Shown here: positions 40,801 to 53,058 of the stretch, piece after piece
Numbering within the stretch: position 1 is the first letter of the stretch
Layout of the letters: each line of letters starts with the position of its first letter
Source: Membranipora membranacea
Taxonomy: Eukaryota; Bryozoa; Gymnolaemata; Cheilostomatida; Membraniporidae
Assembly (NCBI GenBank): GCA_914767715.1
Contig: OU612067.1
Span: 14,017,001 to 14,081,000, forward strand
Direction of reading: 5' to 3'
DNA: 64,000 nt
Notes under the pieces: generated by a model
Database searches by the model: none
Seen by the model: only the letters and a program-made list of their open reading frames with translations
Told to the model about the DNA's origin: nothing
Made by a program: the position numbers and the translations under genes

Positions 40801-43800
40801 TTGCCCGCAATACTGTCCAATGTTTGATTATAGCATCCATTTCTAATTGCTTCGATATTTTCACTTTCATATAGAGAGTAATTGGTGATTGCGTCCCCTG
40901 TCCAGCAGTCACACGTGTTCCATTCATTATTACAGGATGTCCAAGGTAGATTGAGAGTAAATGAAGAGAAGAAATAGTATAACGACCAAGCTATCACTGT
41001 ATTATAGTAGAGTGACACGAGAAAAGAGACTGTAACTATCGTCCAGCCAACTCCTACAAAAAAAGAACATAAAGGTTGAAGTGAGGTCTGGAAAGATGTC
41101 AATGTTTAGACAGATTGTAGTTTAGTTAGATTATGGTCAATTGAATTATGGTCCATATTGCTAAAAGTTATCACTCAGACATAGATCTGATTTGGAGATG
41201 GCGATGAAAACAGTCTAACGCCTTTATACCAATCTAAATCCCTAAATATATGAGTCAACCTTTTTTTGCCTTGCTGCTAGGAAATTGTTCTTAGATCAAA
41301 ATCAAAGGACAACAGGAATTATCTCCCTTGGCTACAAAATGCTCCTTCAAACAAAAGCTGATTTTCATGATAGCTGAGAGTGAATGTTATTAACTTTCAC
41401 TTTGTGTATAAGATCTCATCTTCTTCACTGTGGACACATCTGAATATGAGACAACCAAAAACCGAGTCTACGCCATCAGGCATTAATATTTTGCAAAACA
41501 AGCATGTATAGTTTAACATCTTCATTTTTAGCCACATCCAACAATGTTTCATGTTTCTTATATGCTCATTTCTGGAACCCTTCCAATGTGGGGCATTCAT
41601 AGTGTGCAATGGGTGATCCAATAAACGACGAAAGATAATAGACATACTATATTATAGATATTATATAATATATGTAATATAATAGATGTAATATAATATA
41701 TCATAACAGATATAATATAATTGTTGTTTGTCCTGAATGGGTCATAACTGAAAAATATAGTCCTACTGCTGCTAGATTTTCATGAACTAATACATGGCCG
41801 CCAAGCATGTACATGCTGTCGCGAGCGACAAAGCAACCGGAGAATTCAGAACATCTGCATACAATCAATCAAAAGCATATGCAAAGTATTACTGGAATTA
41901 TTCTAACCTTCACATGAGTAAGCATTGTCTCCCCTGCCTAGGAAAATACTTTTTCAAACAAAACTGATACTCGCGATAGCTAAAATCAAATATTCTAAGC
42001 TTTCAAATTATGACCTAGGTTTCTTTTTCCAAATTTGTGGTCAGACTTGACTATGATATGACTAGAAATGAGGCAAGGAACACTAATATTTCACCAAATA
42101 AAATAAATTATAGCTCTCAAGCTCATGTGTTCCTTACCTTATAAATCTATATATATATACACTGTTTTTGAAACCCTGCTACTGTGGCTGCTCCATGAGT
42201 GGGGCTTTCATAGTGCATTGTGGGTAGTCTAGTGAACAATATAATGAAATCCTTTGCTCTAATATGGATGAGCTTGGATTTGCCATCAATCATTTGACAA
42301 GAGAATTCAGTCCATGCCTATATCTGTTATCAGTGTATGCAAAGTAATTACTGGGATATTCCATTCTTCACCCAAGTATTCATTGATTTAGTTGAGCACA
42401 GTTCACTGTACATGTGGGATTTCCTGAAGCATTTCCTAATCATTTACTTATTCATTTCTTGCATGACTTCAAAAAAGTCCCTGGTACACAAATGGCAAAG
42501 GAAAGCGGACCTTGCAAAAGAGAATGATAAATCAATTTGCAAAACCCATGTAAATAGGGAAGAGTTGTCCCACCGCTCAGGGCTTTTCCTTGCACAGAGC
42601 AGATTACTCAATGACCCATAAACTTGGTGACCTTAAAACTGTCTACGTCCTGGCAGTGCATGCATTAACCTCTTGATTTTTGATCAGATCATTGTAAATA
42701 GTTTTTCTGTGGCTTCACCAGTGACAACTAAAACTACCTAACCTTGATCCTAGAAACATTTAGTAACACCATAACTACGAGATTTCTTTGAATCCGCAAG
42801 CCCTAAATCACCCATAACAGGGTGTTTTCATGACATTTTAATTAATTTTCTCACATTATTTCCTGTGAATAACACTTGAGCACTCGGCCATCAATAAGAC
42901 CATGCTCAGAGGCTTCATAAGATTGGTAATGAAGGGCCAGTCGAGTAGAAGACATTGACGTAATAAAACGACAAGCTAGCCATGTTAACTTTAGCACAAA
43001 TTTTGATTAGCTACAGTGTTTCCATAAAATCCTCTTTGCAGGCTTATTATAATGTTTGTTTTTATACAATCTAAGGCTTTTTGCAGCTAGAGGGAGTTTT
43101 TTGCAGCAGCGACTTGAGAGTTCAATCAAAGTCATGCGCTGCTTTCAAGGAGCAATGCTGTGTACTTTTCTGGTTATCAAGTTGTAAAATTGCTGCGACA
43201 AATTTTGATAATTACACTTTCAGGCGGACCAATGGTTGTACAAGGGCACACTTCTTATTGTAGGACTATTCAAAGTAAGGAAAATTTCATAGAAAACTTC
43301 ATACAAGTGACAGGGACCTCTGAATGCCGAATTGAAGTATTTCCATAAGGAAATGTTCACCTTCGTGCATATGCTTGAATAACCAAACTTGTTGCCAGCT
43401 AACCTTCACTCATCCTGATCACATTATTAACTCCCACCTTCGCTAAGAAATCCGTGCTAGCTAGAGTTGAGTCCCTAAAACTATCTAAACTAAACTCTTG
43501 CCAAAATTCACCCTTATTGTTTAACTAACAAGGCCATTCATGCCCTTATATTCCAGATTCTTACCACAACCAGATACCTGCCTCTAAACAGCAGCGCCAG
43601 CAGATAAAATGTTAAGACAACCTTGACTGACATTTTTGCGCACCGCAAGCTTAGACATGTCACGCAGCTAATTTTTCAGTTTGATAGCCAAGTTACAAGT
43701 CTACCGCAAGCTTACATAAATATATACTGGACATACCTTTGAATATTGGCACTATTTTCCATAAGCTGATGGCTCCTTGCCGGTGGTACTGTCCTAGTAT

Positions 43801-46800
43801 CAGCTCCATGTAAAACAGAGGAGCTGCTCCCAAAAACAGCATCAGAAAATATGGTATAAGAAAAGCACCTAGAAAAACAGATAAAATGTCACAATTAGTG
43901 CGCATTTAATGGCGTTTTATTGCAATGGGGTGATCAGGTCAGCAAACATGTTTATGGCAGTTCTAAACATAACAACATTGGAAAGTTGTCAATAGACAAA
44001 TTAGTTTGTAGGACTCGATTGAACTAAATATGAAGTTCACGTTGCCTATAGAACACACAAGGGTGAGGGAGCAAATATCCCAGAATGCAATGTTCCTAAA
44101 TTCCAAGGGAGACAAGAACTTTGGTAGTTGATCTAACTGCATTTTGGTATACTTCCAACCAGACCAAACTAATTATCAAAAGAACACCATGAAGTTAAAA
44201 ACAAGCCATATGGCCCAAATTATGAGCGCACAAACCATAGACAACCAGATATACCCTGATGGTATGTGACCAACCAGTTGTATTTGTTAGACTGCGTGTC
44301 GCGAAGAATTTAATATTAGCGGACTTGCATTATACTTGGTTTGAAACTTGGTGCAAAAACGACTAGTTTATATCATTGAATTTTGTATACAGTTCATCGT
44401 GGAACTTCATCCTGCATAATACATGTATAGAAACTAGCAGCTGGGGAAAGATAACGCATATATGCTTATAAGGCAATTTTCTGTGAGATAAAGTTATGAC
44501 CAGGCACTCGCATATCACTGCCTTTAAGACTTACCTCCCCCGTTCTTGTAACAGTAATAAGGAAATCTCCATACGTTGGCCAGATCCACTGCAAATCCAA
44601 TAATACTTAATAGAAAGTCAGCTTTATTGCCCCACGTCTCTCTTTGGGGCGCATTATCCTGTTCAGTTCGTATATTTGTGCTTAGAGGGTCGCTATCCGG
44701 CGTTGATAACTCGATTTTTTCCTGTGACAGATCATCAGTATATTTGCCAGATTCGTCATGAGCCTTGATTAAACCATTCTCTTCCATAGCTTCAAACCCT
44801 GCAAACATATAGACACTATGCATTGATGACCATATTTAATCTTTTCTCTTCCTTAGCCTAAAGGCCTGCAAAAAAAGATGAAATAATTTGATGACCATAC
44901 TTAATTTCATTCTCTAGCTTCAAACCCTGGCAAAAAATCAGGATGCTTTGTACACTGATGACATGCGAAACAGTCTGACTTGTCGATCAATCAACTTATA
45001 CATAGTTTTGTATTAAAGCTTTGCAAAATATGAGTAACAAATATGAAATCCTACCTTTTTCACACCATAAGTGCAAATTTGTGTCAATACATAATCCAAA
45101 TGTACATGATCATAACTTTGCAACTGGCAAGCAATTAAAAAAAGTTTTGCGTACATGCATATTTGCAGATTGTTTGCCCAGGGCTAATTAAACGTCCGAA
45201 AATTACTACAAAGTTAGTCAACTTCATCTGCACCTATGTAGCACCATATCGTACTCAGTTTGGGTACTACTCAAGTTAAAAACAGTAGTAATCGGCCAGG
45301 GGGGGAACAAAAGGCTAACTCGCAACATTTGTGTAAAACAAAACATGTTATGTAATCGTTGCCACCCACCTTTTCCGAAATTTCCAAGAAGTCCCATTAT
45401 CAATGCTGCTGTGTAAACTAAGGCGGCTTCGCTGCCAAAGACATTTACGCATACTAGCTGATGCCAATGTCTAAATGACAGCTATATATAGCCACCCTGA
45501 AATTTTAAGTACTCCCTAATCTCGCAATAAAACAGGTTAATCCTGTGTTCAAATTTCAAAGACTAGCAGGGGTAATGACGTAAAAGCGAGACAATGCTTT
45601 GATCCAGCTCAGCATCTAATCAACGTATCAGGTGCCCTGAAGAATTTGTGTCCGTAAATTACACTTAGAACTTTTAATCCTCAAAACATTCCCATACAGG
45701 TGAACAAGAAGGGGGTTGGACAAAGATTAGCCTGCTTCTCGACCTTGGCTCAGCGCTTGTAGCAAAATACAAGGTCAGCGATAACAGGTATAAAGTATAC
45801 AGGGGAACTAATTACTTTCCTGGTAACTTGACTCAAAAAACAAATTGAATTGAGCCAATAAACTGCAAAGTAACGCCAGCACCGTGGGATAGTAAACAGC
45901 GCTCAGCCACCGTGAGGTGATAGCCGATAGCTGATAGCTGATAGCCAATAACTGATGCTGATAGCCGATAGCTGATAGCTGATAGCTGATAGCTGATAGC
46001 TGATAGCCGATAGCTTACCTGGGTTCACTTTGCCACCGTTGTTGTTCTCTTTCAGTTCGATAACCTCAGCAGTGTGGGTTGTCTTACCTGACACCTTGTT
46101 ACTCTCCCCATTACTGATGGTGTAAACTTTGGCCAAAGAGTCCCTGTAAAAAAATCACACATAATAGCGTATTAACTACACCACAATGACAACATCATCG
46201 AGTGTTCAAAGATTAATTTTCAGCGTTATTAGTAAAATAAGAGGCACTCATAAGCCACGCCCCCATAAACACTATCAAACAGTGCCATTCATCAATCAGA
46301 TCCAAAAGTCAACTGATGTCGAACTGTCAAGTGGGGACATGTAATTAATAACTCAATATATATATGGCGAGCGCACACACACACACTGCGCATAGTGAAC
46401 TAAATACTCTATTCCAAACTTGTTTTGTTCAGGCGAGTTTGCTGACACTAACACAATGCCTAAGATCGCATATAATTTGTACAAAAAAGCCAATTGTGAA
46501 TCAAGAGTGCCATTTCTTTCATAATGCATTTCAAATTGTTTTCAAAACATAAATATTTAAGCTTTACAATGAAGCTAATGGGACATGCTGATGACCCTAG
46601 GCAGTTAATTTGACCATTTTCTCAAGTTGATACAGAATTTTAAAAGATTTACGCAATTACAACTGCGCTACAAATGCGCTACAACTGCGTAGCGACGCAA
46701 TGAATAAGGGCAGGAGTAAATAAACTACTAAAAAGTTGGTCACTGTGTGGTAATTTCAACTAAGTTGTCATAGATGTGATTCAATCTATAGCATCGACAG

Positions 46801-46824
46801 AAAGTAGAAGAGTTTTACTTACAT
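31887..46824 (-). CDS. SLC6 monoamine-type Na+/Cl- neurotransmitter symporter, complete copy C
   Basis: Fourteen exons with GT/AG borders and consistent phases: 46823-46824 (AT of the start codon), 46019-46143, 44535-44798, 43737-43868, 40768-41053, 40119-40257, 38377-38511, 37705-37933, 36673-36785, 35884-36024, 35512-35611, 34743-34843, 33058-33321, 31887-31994. Together they encode about 712 aa, against roughly 620 for vertebrate monoamine transporters. The excess is mostly a long hydrophilic N-terminus (about 97 aa before TM1). TM1 holds [11 protein letters not shown], with the Asp (about residue 114) that marks amine transporters of the DAT/NET/SERT group. TM3 has [12 protein letters not shown]. 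The large second outer loop is Cys-rich and has N-glycosylation sequons (NYS, NQT, NAS). Other family landmarks are SVGAGFGV in TM6, GMDSAMGG at TM8, [10 protein letters not shown] in TM10, CWKFVSP in TM11, and a C-terminal LQHWL as in DAT/NET. The expected role is plasma-membrane amine uptake driven by Na+ and Cl-. The family call is firm; the substrate is inferred. No inactivating change was seen. Confidence 0.93.
32462..32812. repeat. 50-bp minisatellite, 7 units (intron 13 of copy C)
   Basis: Units start GTGGAACATGTG at 32481, 32531, 32581, 32631, 32681, 32731 and 32781, exactly 50 bp apart and nearly identical. The same locus in copy B has only three units. Confidence 0.92.
33919..34414. 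mobile_element. Foldback element, family 2, in intron 12 of SLC6 copy C
   Basis: This is the duplicate of the 20.7-kb element, inherited with the tandem unit. It is slightly shorter because the central CCCTGTCTCACAGGG part is reduced. Upstream of it, copy C has lost about 2.5 kb that copy B keeps (17966-20452). Confidence 0.7.
36939..37242 (+). mobile_element. 5'-truncated non-LTR retrotransposon (LINE) 3' end
   Basis: This block is present in intron 8 of the SLC6 copy C transcript but absent at the matching points in copies A (8701) and B (24210). On the plus strand it reads open from about 36956 to a TAA at 37124-37126. It ends in the pattern [20 protein letters not shown] followed by a short basic tail, which is typical of the very C-terminus of LINE reverse-transcriptase ORFs (CR1/L2-like NSLP-x-x-IR). 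A pyrimidine-rich 3' UTR and a GACAATAAAAGTATATATT tail follow. I see no clear target duplication. Confidence 0.75.
38543..38665. repeat. Tandem repeat of about 57 bp in SLC6 intron 7 start (copies A, B, C)
   Basis: Three imperfect units, each with CATAATG(C/T)ACCAGT and a TCCAGAA word, lie just upstream of the TM5 exon on the gene strand. Equivalent stretches lie at about 10015-10135 and 25525-25645. Unit 1 is better preserved in copy C. Confidence 0.6.
42944..43736. other. Intron 4 of SLC6 copy C, unique part
   Basis: This part of intron 4 lies upstream of the tandem breakpoint and is not duplicated in units A or B. Short open frames at 43081-43348 show no domain features. Nothing else is recognised. 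Confidence 0.6.
45919..46013. repeat. (GATAGCT)n heptamer array beside a splice donor
   Basis: Degenerate tandem GATAGCT/GATAGCC units lie in intron 2 of the complete SLC6 gene. The run begins about four bases inside the intron, directly after the GTAAG donor of exon 46019-46143. Confidence 0.9.
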
Positions 46825-49603
46825 TTTGTAGCTGGCTTTTCCAAAGAGGAATGATGAAAGTCTATGATCTCTTCGTGATTCTGCGCAGACAGATGTTAGG
46901 CCACTGTGTACCTTGGAGCATCAATCGGGCAACAGAACAACCTATGCGATAAACAGATGAATTAATCGAATACGAGATAAAGTGGCCTCTTCTAATTTAT
47001 GCAAATTTCTTATACCAAGAAAAATGAGGCTCACCTCCTATTTTACCTTCATGCTGGATTACGGCAGATTAGCGGCATGTGATTGAGGAGCAAATATTTG
47101 ATAACGCAGTCAAGTCCGAAAAGTCACACTTCTCTTTACCTTAGTGCCATTTTAATGTTCCAAATCATTGACAAACCCAACCATGCTAAGTTGACTATGT
47201 ACCTATTACCACCATACACAGTCTCCTAGCCTCCACGAGATCAGACACTTTGTAGAACTGCACAGTTGTTGAAGGATTTCTTCACTATAATATGATTATT
47301 TGCGTCACACCTAAACTTGGTTGAAACTGTCATTAAACCTGTATAAATCACAGGCCAAATGGAGATTTTTCCAGTCCCATATTTTCCTCTCCACAATTGG
47401 TTGATTATTTAATGTGATCATTTTCACACTAATCAACCAGGTTCGCAATGTCATATATGGCTGTCACCAATTTATTTCTCTCGAACTCATTTGTCCAACT
47501 CACAAATAAATATTGATAAGAGAGTTTTGGAGTTATCCCCTCACAATCAGAGTTCAAAACCGCTTGCCTAAGCAATTTGTACGAACCTATTCTTTCTGTT
47601 CACAGCTTATGATTACTTACGCGTATATAAGTGCAACGCTGCTGTGACTGAAGCATAAATCTCGAACACCTGCTCGACGCATTGCATCTTGGGTTTCATT
47701 GACAAACAGTCTCTGCTGATGATGATGCAATTTGGGAGATAACTCATTAATTGGGGGGGGATGATCTCCATTTTCAAATGCATCGTAATGCTCACAAAAC
47801 ATTCAAATTTTGAGGACTGCTCGTTTGAATGAGAGAATTTCTAAGTGACACAGCTAGCTAATTGTCTTCCCCTTGCATGTATTGGTCTCGCATGGCTTGA
47901 ATTGACACAGCATGAAGTCATTCACAAGGTCCAGAGGATGAAAAGGCCGAAACCGAGTTAGAAATATGCAGTGAAATGTTCGAGAAACTGTGTGCACAAA
48001 GTATAAAAATTACCTATTAGCTAAAATTTGCACCCTTTTCTCATGTTAAAAACGCGCAATTATATTTTATTAGTTTCTTCTCTATGTGACGCATAAACAA
48101 GGTTATTCCAGTATTTACCACTTTCAGTTAGCCGAACACAGGACACATATCATATCCTATTAATAAATTAATCCTAAGTGTAAAAAAATAATAGAAACAT
48201 ACCACTGCGAAGGCAAGTTGAGCTCTGAGGTCCTGAAATTGTCACGAGTTGTAAATATAGACTTATACTTTCAACTGCATGCGATGATGCCACATCGATC
48301 TACCTGTTGCTACTGAAGATCTCAATCTCATCCTGACACTCAAGATTACAAAACAGGTGCTCACAGGTACTTGCAGGTGCTCAGACTTGACAAGCAGTGC
48401 TGATTATCTCAAGACAAACAAATTGGGCAGACAAATCTAAGATATAGAGCGGATTCGCATTCATATAAACAGCTTATTCTGTACACAGATGTAGGTGGAA
48501 AGAATCAAGATTATGGCTATGCATGGCCTTAATCTGTTGTTGACCGATGGTACAATTACACTTTGAGCAGATTATAATAGATAATGTTGTTATGTCAGCC
48601 TTGAAAGCACTTTAAGAAAGTTTGTCAACAACGCAGGGGTTATAAACTTGTGACATAAAGTAGTGAGCGTTTATAGTTTCTCTCAATATGATGGGCAATA
48701 AATTATGAGAACTGAACAGGCGATATCATTATTTCTGTATAATTCCTGCATTTTATTGTCAAGTCACTCTGAAGACCTCTCTGTACGCCAATATACAAAA
48801 CTCTGGCACAACTGAACTGCTCTCTATAATGCCCTATAATGGAAGTTTTCGTGGCAGGACATTCAAAACATTTATCTTAATAGAGTAAGAAACATCAGCA
48901 AGAAAAAGAGATGACGCCAAAATAAAGCTTAGCAAAAATGTTTAGCGTAAACAGCGCTCTAGATTGAGTACCAGCCTGTTAAACTGAGATACAGTAGAGG
49001 GGTTTAGATTGAACCCCAATCTAAAGCTAATCAGAACCAAGGCTATATACATGACCCCATAACTATAGACAGGTAATGTTCACGCCTTTGGTTTCAATGT
49101 CTTGTAAGTGACAGCTGAAGCAAGCCAGCTGAATAAATACTGACCCAACAAGCCATCTGCTAAACACCCACCTTCCCCTTTCCATCTCCTAACCTGTAGT
49201 TTTCCAACCTCCTAACCTGCAGTTTTCCGACCTTTACGATACGCGTATTTTGCTGAACTTGTAGAAACGAACCCCAATCCTCCTTTCTTTCGACTCACAT
49301 ATGGAATGCCTTCGTCATCTTTAACCTTAATGAATGAGAAAACAAAGCATTCGTGTAGCCATAGATTCTTTATCCTGAAAAAGGAATGCTTCTGAAATGT
49401 AGACAGGTATCAGGGTATTATAGTGCATAAGTTTCAAATTTCTTTGTCCTCCCCATGACTATATACAAGAATAACTCGAGCACTCCCGTCAACTGATCAT
49501 AGCTGAAATCACTACTGGTTCTTATGTTCTATTTATCTTATAATAATGTAATTTATACCCATTGTTATAATATATTTATGTTATTTTATGTAATGGATAC
49601 TAA

Positions 49604-50201
49604 CACAGAGTAAGGATATACAGAGTGGACAGTTCAATGATAGTTATAGTGCCTGCGGTTTTTGATTCATTCTGTATTTATCCTAAAGACTGATTTCCAA
49701 CTTTGTTGGAATGTCCAAGCTTCAAGCTATACACCATATTATTTTCATTTTTTGCTAGGATTCATAGGCTAAGAGTAATCCAGGTTTTTGAAATGAGTTT
49801 TGTCATATAGATTTACATGTGGCAATTGATAGACGGCTGGTCATCAAAATTAGGAAATGTCCGTGCATTGACCTAAGCCCTATGTAAATCTATATGATAA
49901 AACTCATTTTAAAAACCTGGATTACTCATAGCCTATGTATCCTAGCAAAAAATGACAATAATATGGTGTATAGCTTGAAGATTGGACATTTCAGAAAAGT
50001 TAGAAATCAGTCTTTAGGATAAATACAGAATGAATTACGACCTATCAAAGGTGGCTATGTCTGCATGACAAAACTCCACTGTAACTTATATATATTCTGA
50101 AATTGGCAGGTGGCCAGATTGATGAATTTCCCCCAGTGGATAAAAACCGCAGGCACTATCACGATCATTGAAGTGTCCACTCTGTATATCCTTACTCTGT
50201 G
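49604..50201. mobile_element. About 598-bp foldback element in intergenic DNA
   Basis: The ends are CACAGAGTAAGG at 49604 and its inverse CCTTACTCTGTG ending at 50201, flanked by ATACTAA on both sides (7 bp, or 8 bp if the terminal G belongs to the duplication). The inverted arms run nearly the whole length with imperfect pairing: 49604-49850 against roughly 49870-50201. There is no ORF of note. The terminal CACAG and the 7-8 bp target duplication resemble the hAT-like hairpin in the SLC6 array. Confidence 0.82.
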
Positions 50202-51306
50202 ATACTAATCTGTTGTGCTATATTTACGTTTAGTCATCCTCAGCCATTTAAGAATCAAGTAAATTCTGCATTTGTTTAAATCAACAGGTTTTGACTGCAG
50301 TTCATCAATCCCAAAATGATATCAAACATCAATCAAAGACTAAAAAAATTCAGAAACAAGATTTGTTGAATAACATTTACACACAGACTGCCAAAAACCT
50401 GCATGAAAGTTGGCAGCGATACCCTCAAAATATAAACAGAAGGCAAACAGGCAAAACTTTAGGAGTCAGTTTGCAGACAAGATTACTAATAAATAGTTTG
50501 AACATCACAATGCGTAACCCTAGACTATTTATATTATAAAGAAATGGGACAGGCCATTTTGAGAGGGTTCTGACGCACTGGACATTCATAACTAAGGTCA
50601 TGTACGTTTCCTTAGGCAAATAAATATCACTTTAAAGTTTTGTGCTGTGTGTCCCGTTGCTCAGTTTTGCGTCACTGGACTTCATATTTTTCCTTGGCGT
50701 CATATTCACTGCGAAGCACCAATCATTTAAAAACAGGAATCCGATATTGTTTAGGTGTTTGTATAGGAAGAAATATATTATTTACAAAACCAACTTTGTC
50801 ATCCCCATTCACCGACTAGTCTGCAACAGTCATTATCGAAACCATGATGCAGCAACACTTAAACTATCTCCCGGATTGAGATAACATAAATCTATGTATG
50901 CACCTAGTATAAATTGGATTGTCGATGAAGAGCTAGAAAGTATTACTGTAGAAAAAAATCAGGCTAAATCCCTACCCATTTAGATTTAACGTGTGTCTCG
51001 CAAGCTAACAGTCATTACCTTACTGCGCAAGGAGAACCCACCACCAACAATTAGAACTTTGAATATTTAGTAGTTCAATATTGCGCTTTTCTGGTGATAG
51101 GGTGGCCGTCATTTCAACAAAAATTACTGAGTTTACCAAAATCATCCATCGCATAGAGCCTACAAGCTATAACTCTAACTGATAATTAGTATCAAGCTTA
51201 ATAAAGTAATATGCAAAACAATTGGGATGCTGCTCGGTGACTGTATTTTCAAATGTTGGTTCTTTTCATCCCTGACTCTATGTGCCAAACATCGAATTCA
51301 AAACTG

Positions 51307-51825
51307 TAATAGACAGTTTTCTGAGCTCTTATTTATGCCTCAATTCGGAGTTATCCTCTCTCCAGTTTGGTACTTTTAACCCACGCCGCATAGAAAAAAC
51401 CTGCTGAAAGAGGGTTATATTGAAAACCGCTTATGTTAGGATAAAAATGATTTTTGATTCTGAGTCTGCACCATTAAAAACCCTGTGAGACAGGGTTTCC
51501 AAATCATTTGAAGCTTGGAATGTTGATAAATCTTAAATCTAGTGACGAAACTCATGAAAGATTCTGCCAAATTGTCCGCACAACAGGCAGAAAATGCTAT
51601 AATTGACTATCCAAATACTAAAATTATTTCCCAAACTATGTCCATATGAGTTTTCAATGCTGCAGAATCTGAATCAAAAATAATTTTTATCCTATTAAAA
51701 GCGGTTTTCAAGATAACCCTCTTTTCAGCACGTTTTTCCTATGCGGCGTGGGTTAAAAGTACCAAACTGGAGAGAGGACAACTCCAAATTGAGGCCTAAA
51801 TCCGAGCTCAGAAAACTGTCTATTA
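51307..51825. mobile_element. Foldback element, family 2 (about 520 bp)
   Basis: The inverted repeats of about 180 bp are imperfect. They start TAATAGACAGTTTTCTGAGC and include the landmark CTCTCTCCAGTTTGGTACTT. The central part lies between the arms and holds AAACCCTGTGAGACAGGGTTT. Two related copies lie in SLC6 introns, at about 20705-21222 and 33919-34414. The flanking TA may be the target duplication, but this is not decisive. No transposase is seen. Confidence 0.75.
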
Positions 51826-53058
51826 AATGCTGATAGTTAAATCAGGTAATTTAATGTTAAAACACGTTAATTTGGCAGGCTTTTCTGTTTTTCCGGTTAG
51901 AATTTCATGGGAACAAAACTGTTTGCTTGTTCACAAGTGTATACTACGCCTGTACCGCAGTTTTCCAGGAATTGTTCATTCTGCACATGCTCAGCTCTGG
52001 GCATGAGCTGATCTCTGCAAAATTGAGCCTCGGAATTCCGAAGCCATCTGATTGGCTACCTGCTCTGGTGGTATGCTCTTCGATGCGTGCGGAATTGATA
52101 TTGATAGTTATTCTCTCTTGTCACTATTAGCTGATTTTGATTGGCAGTTCATGCAGGGGCTATCCCATTCTCCCTGACCAAATTTTCTCTCAGAACCTAG
52201 ACTAAACTCATTGTTCTTGCACATGCGCAATTTAAAGTCACGCATGATTTATACTTAGCCTTACGACATCTTCTTTGTGGTAACTATAGCCTAGTTTATC
52301 AGTGATCTACATGCCCAGTCAGATCACGAGAGTCAGTATGGGAATTGTTTCCGTAGGTAGGTTGGTCTAGGGGGAGGGGGGCACGTCCCTAATACTATTT
52401 CAGCAGGTCAATTTTGAAAAAGATCCTAAAGTTGCCATCAGCATTATGAATACGTATTGCCAGTACCTATCTTGACAAGCTAGTCAAGACAAGCTATATC
52501 AATGGGTGCTCAGAGGGGGTTTGTCTAATTGGTAGGGATTATGAGGGGATGATACTGATGTATGTTCATCAATAAAAATTTGATCTAACATTCAGCTAAA
52601 TAGCTCCCTCAGAAGATGCCTCCTCCAATGCAGGCGTGGTTTGTAATTACGGGTTGTAAAAATTGCAAGTTCTCAATTACTAACAGAGAGGGATTCACCT
52701 TGTGAATATTTATTGTTGACGAGTTCATGGCATCTCATCCCGAAAGGTCTTTTGCTTCAAAATGTTTCACATGTCAGTGATGATCAGTAAAATTCGAAAG
52801 ATTCCTCATCCTACGGCTACCTTGTGTTCTGTTTAAGCATTGTTAAATTTAAACTTTCAATTTTTATGCCATATTCTCTAACCACACTCCTCAAAAAGCT
52901 CCCCAAATCTTGCATTTGAATTGTAGACTAGGAGCTGGATAGATTTCGGCAGAAAAAGATAGGCATTTTTTCTCAACCCAACAAATCATACTATACTAGT
53001 TCATACTACACCAATCTCACTATACACAGAAGGTGGGACAGCTTATGAGACTGTGCAA

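Larger units (their letters stand above)
30213..42943. repeat. Tandem duplication unit C (exons 5-14 plus 3' flank)
   Basis: This 12.7-kb block aligns with 14843-30212 through exons, introns and 1.7 kb of 3' flank. The right border is sharp: at 42943 the shared text AGGGCCAGTCGA ends, and copy C continues into its own intron 4 and exons 1-4. The other two units continue at the same point into the 3' flank of the next unit. Compared with unit B it lacks about 2.5 kb near 33668 and about 470 bp near 36592, and it has gained a LINE fragment at about 36.94-37.24 kb. Confidence 0.85.
46825..53058. other. Intergenic region between the SLC6 5' end and the NOL9 3' end
   Basis: Upstream of the donor at 46823 the SLC6 leader exon stays open for at least about 25 codons, so its true extent and the promoter are undefined. 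The interval contains the foldback elements at 49604-50201 and 51307-51825, and a G run near 47752. Only short unrecognised open frames are present. A minus-strand AATAAA (TTTATT near 52706) could serve NOL9 polyadenylation. Confidence 0.5.

Noticed and set aside
49596-50208. Considered a CRISPR-like or satellite array because of mirrored words
   Set aside because: There are only two arms in inverted orientation with no regular spacers, and the rest of the window is eukaryotic, so a foldback element explains it.
50291-50884. Open frames of 64-82 aa in the SLC6-NOL9 gap
   Set aside because: Overlapping frames on both strands, no domain, no splice partners.
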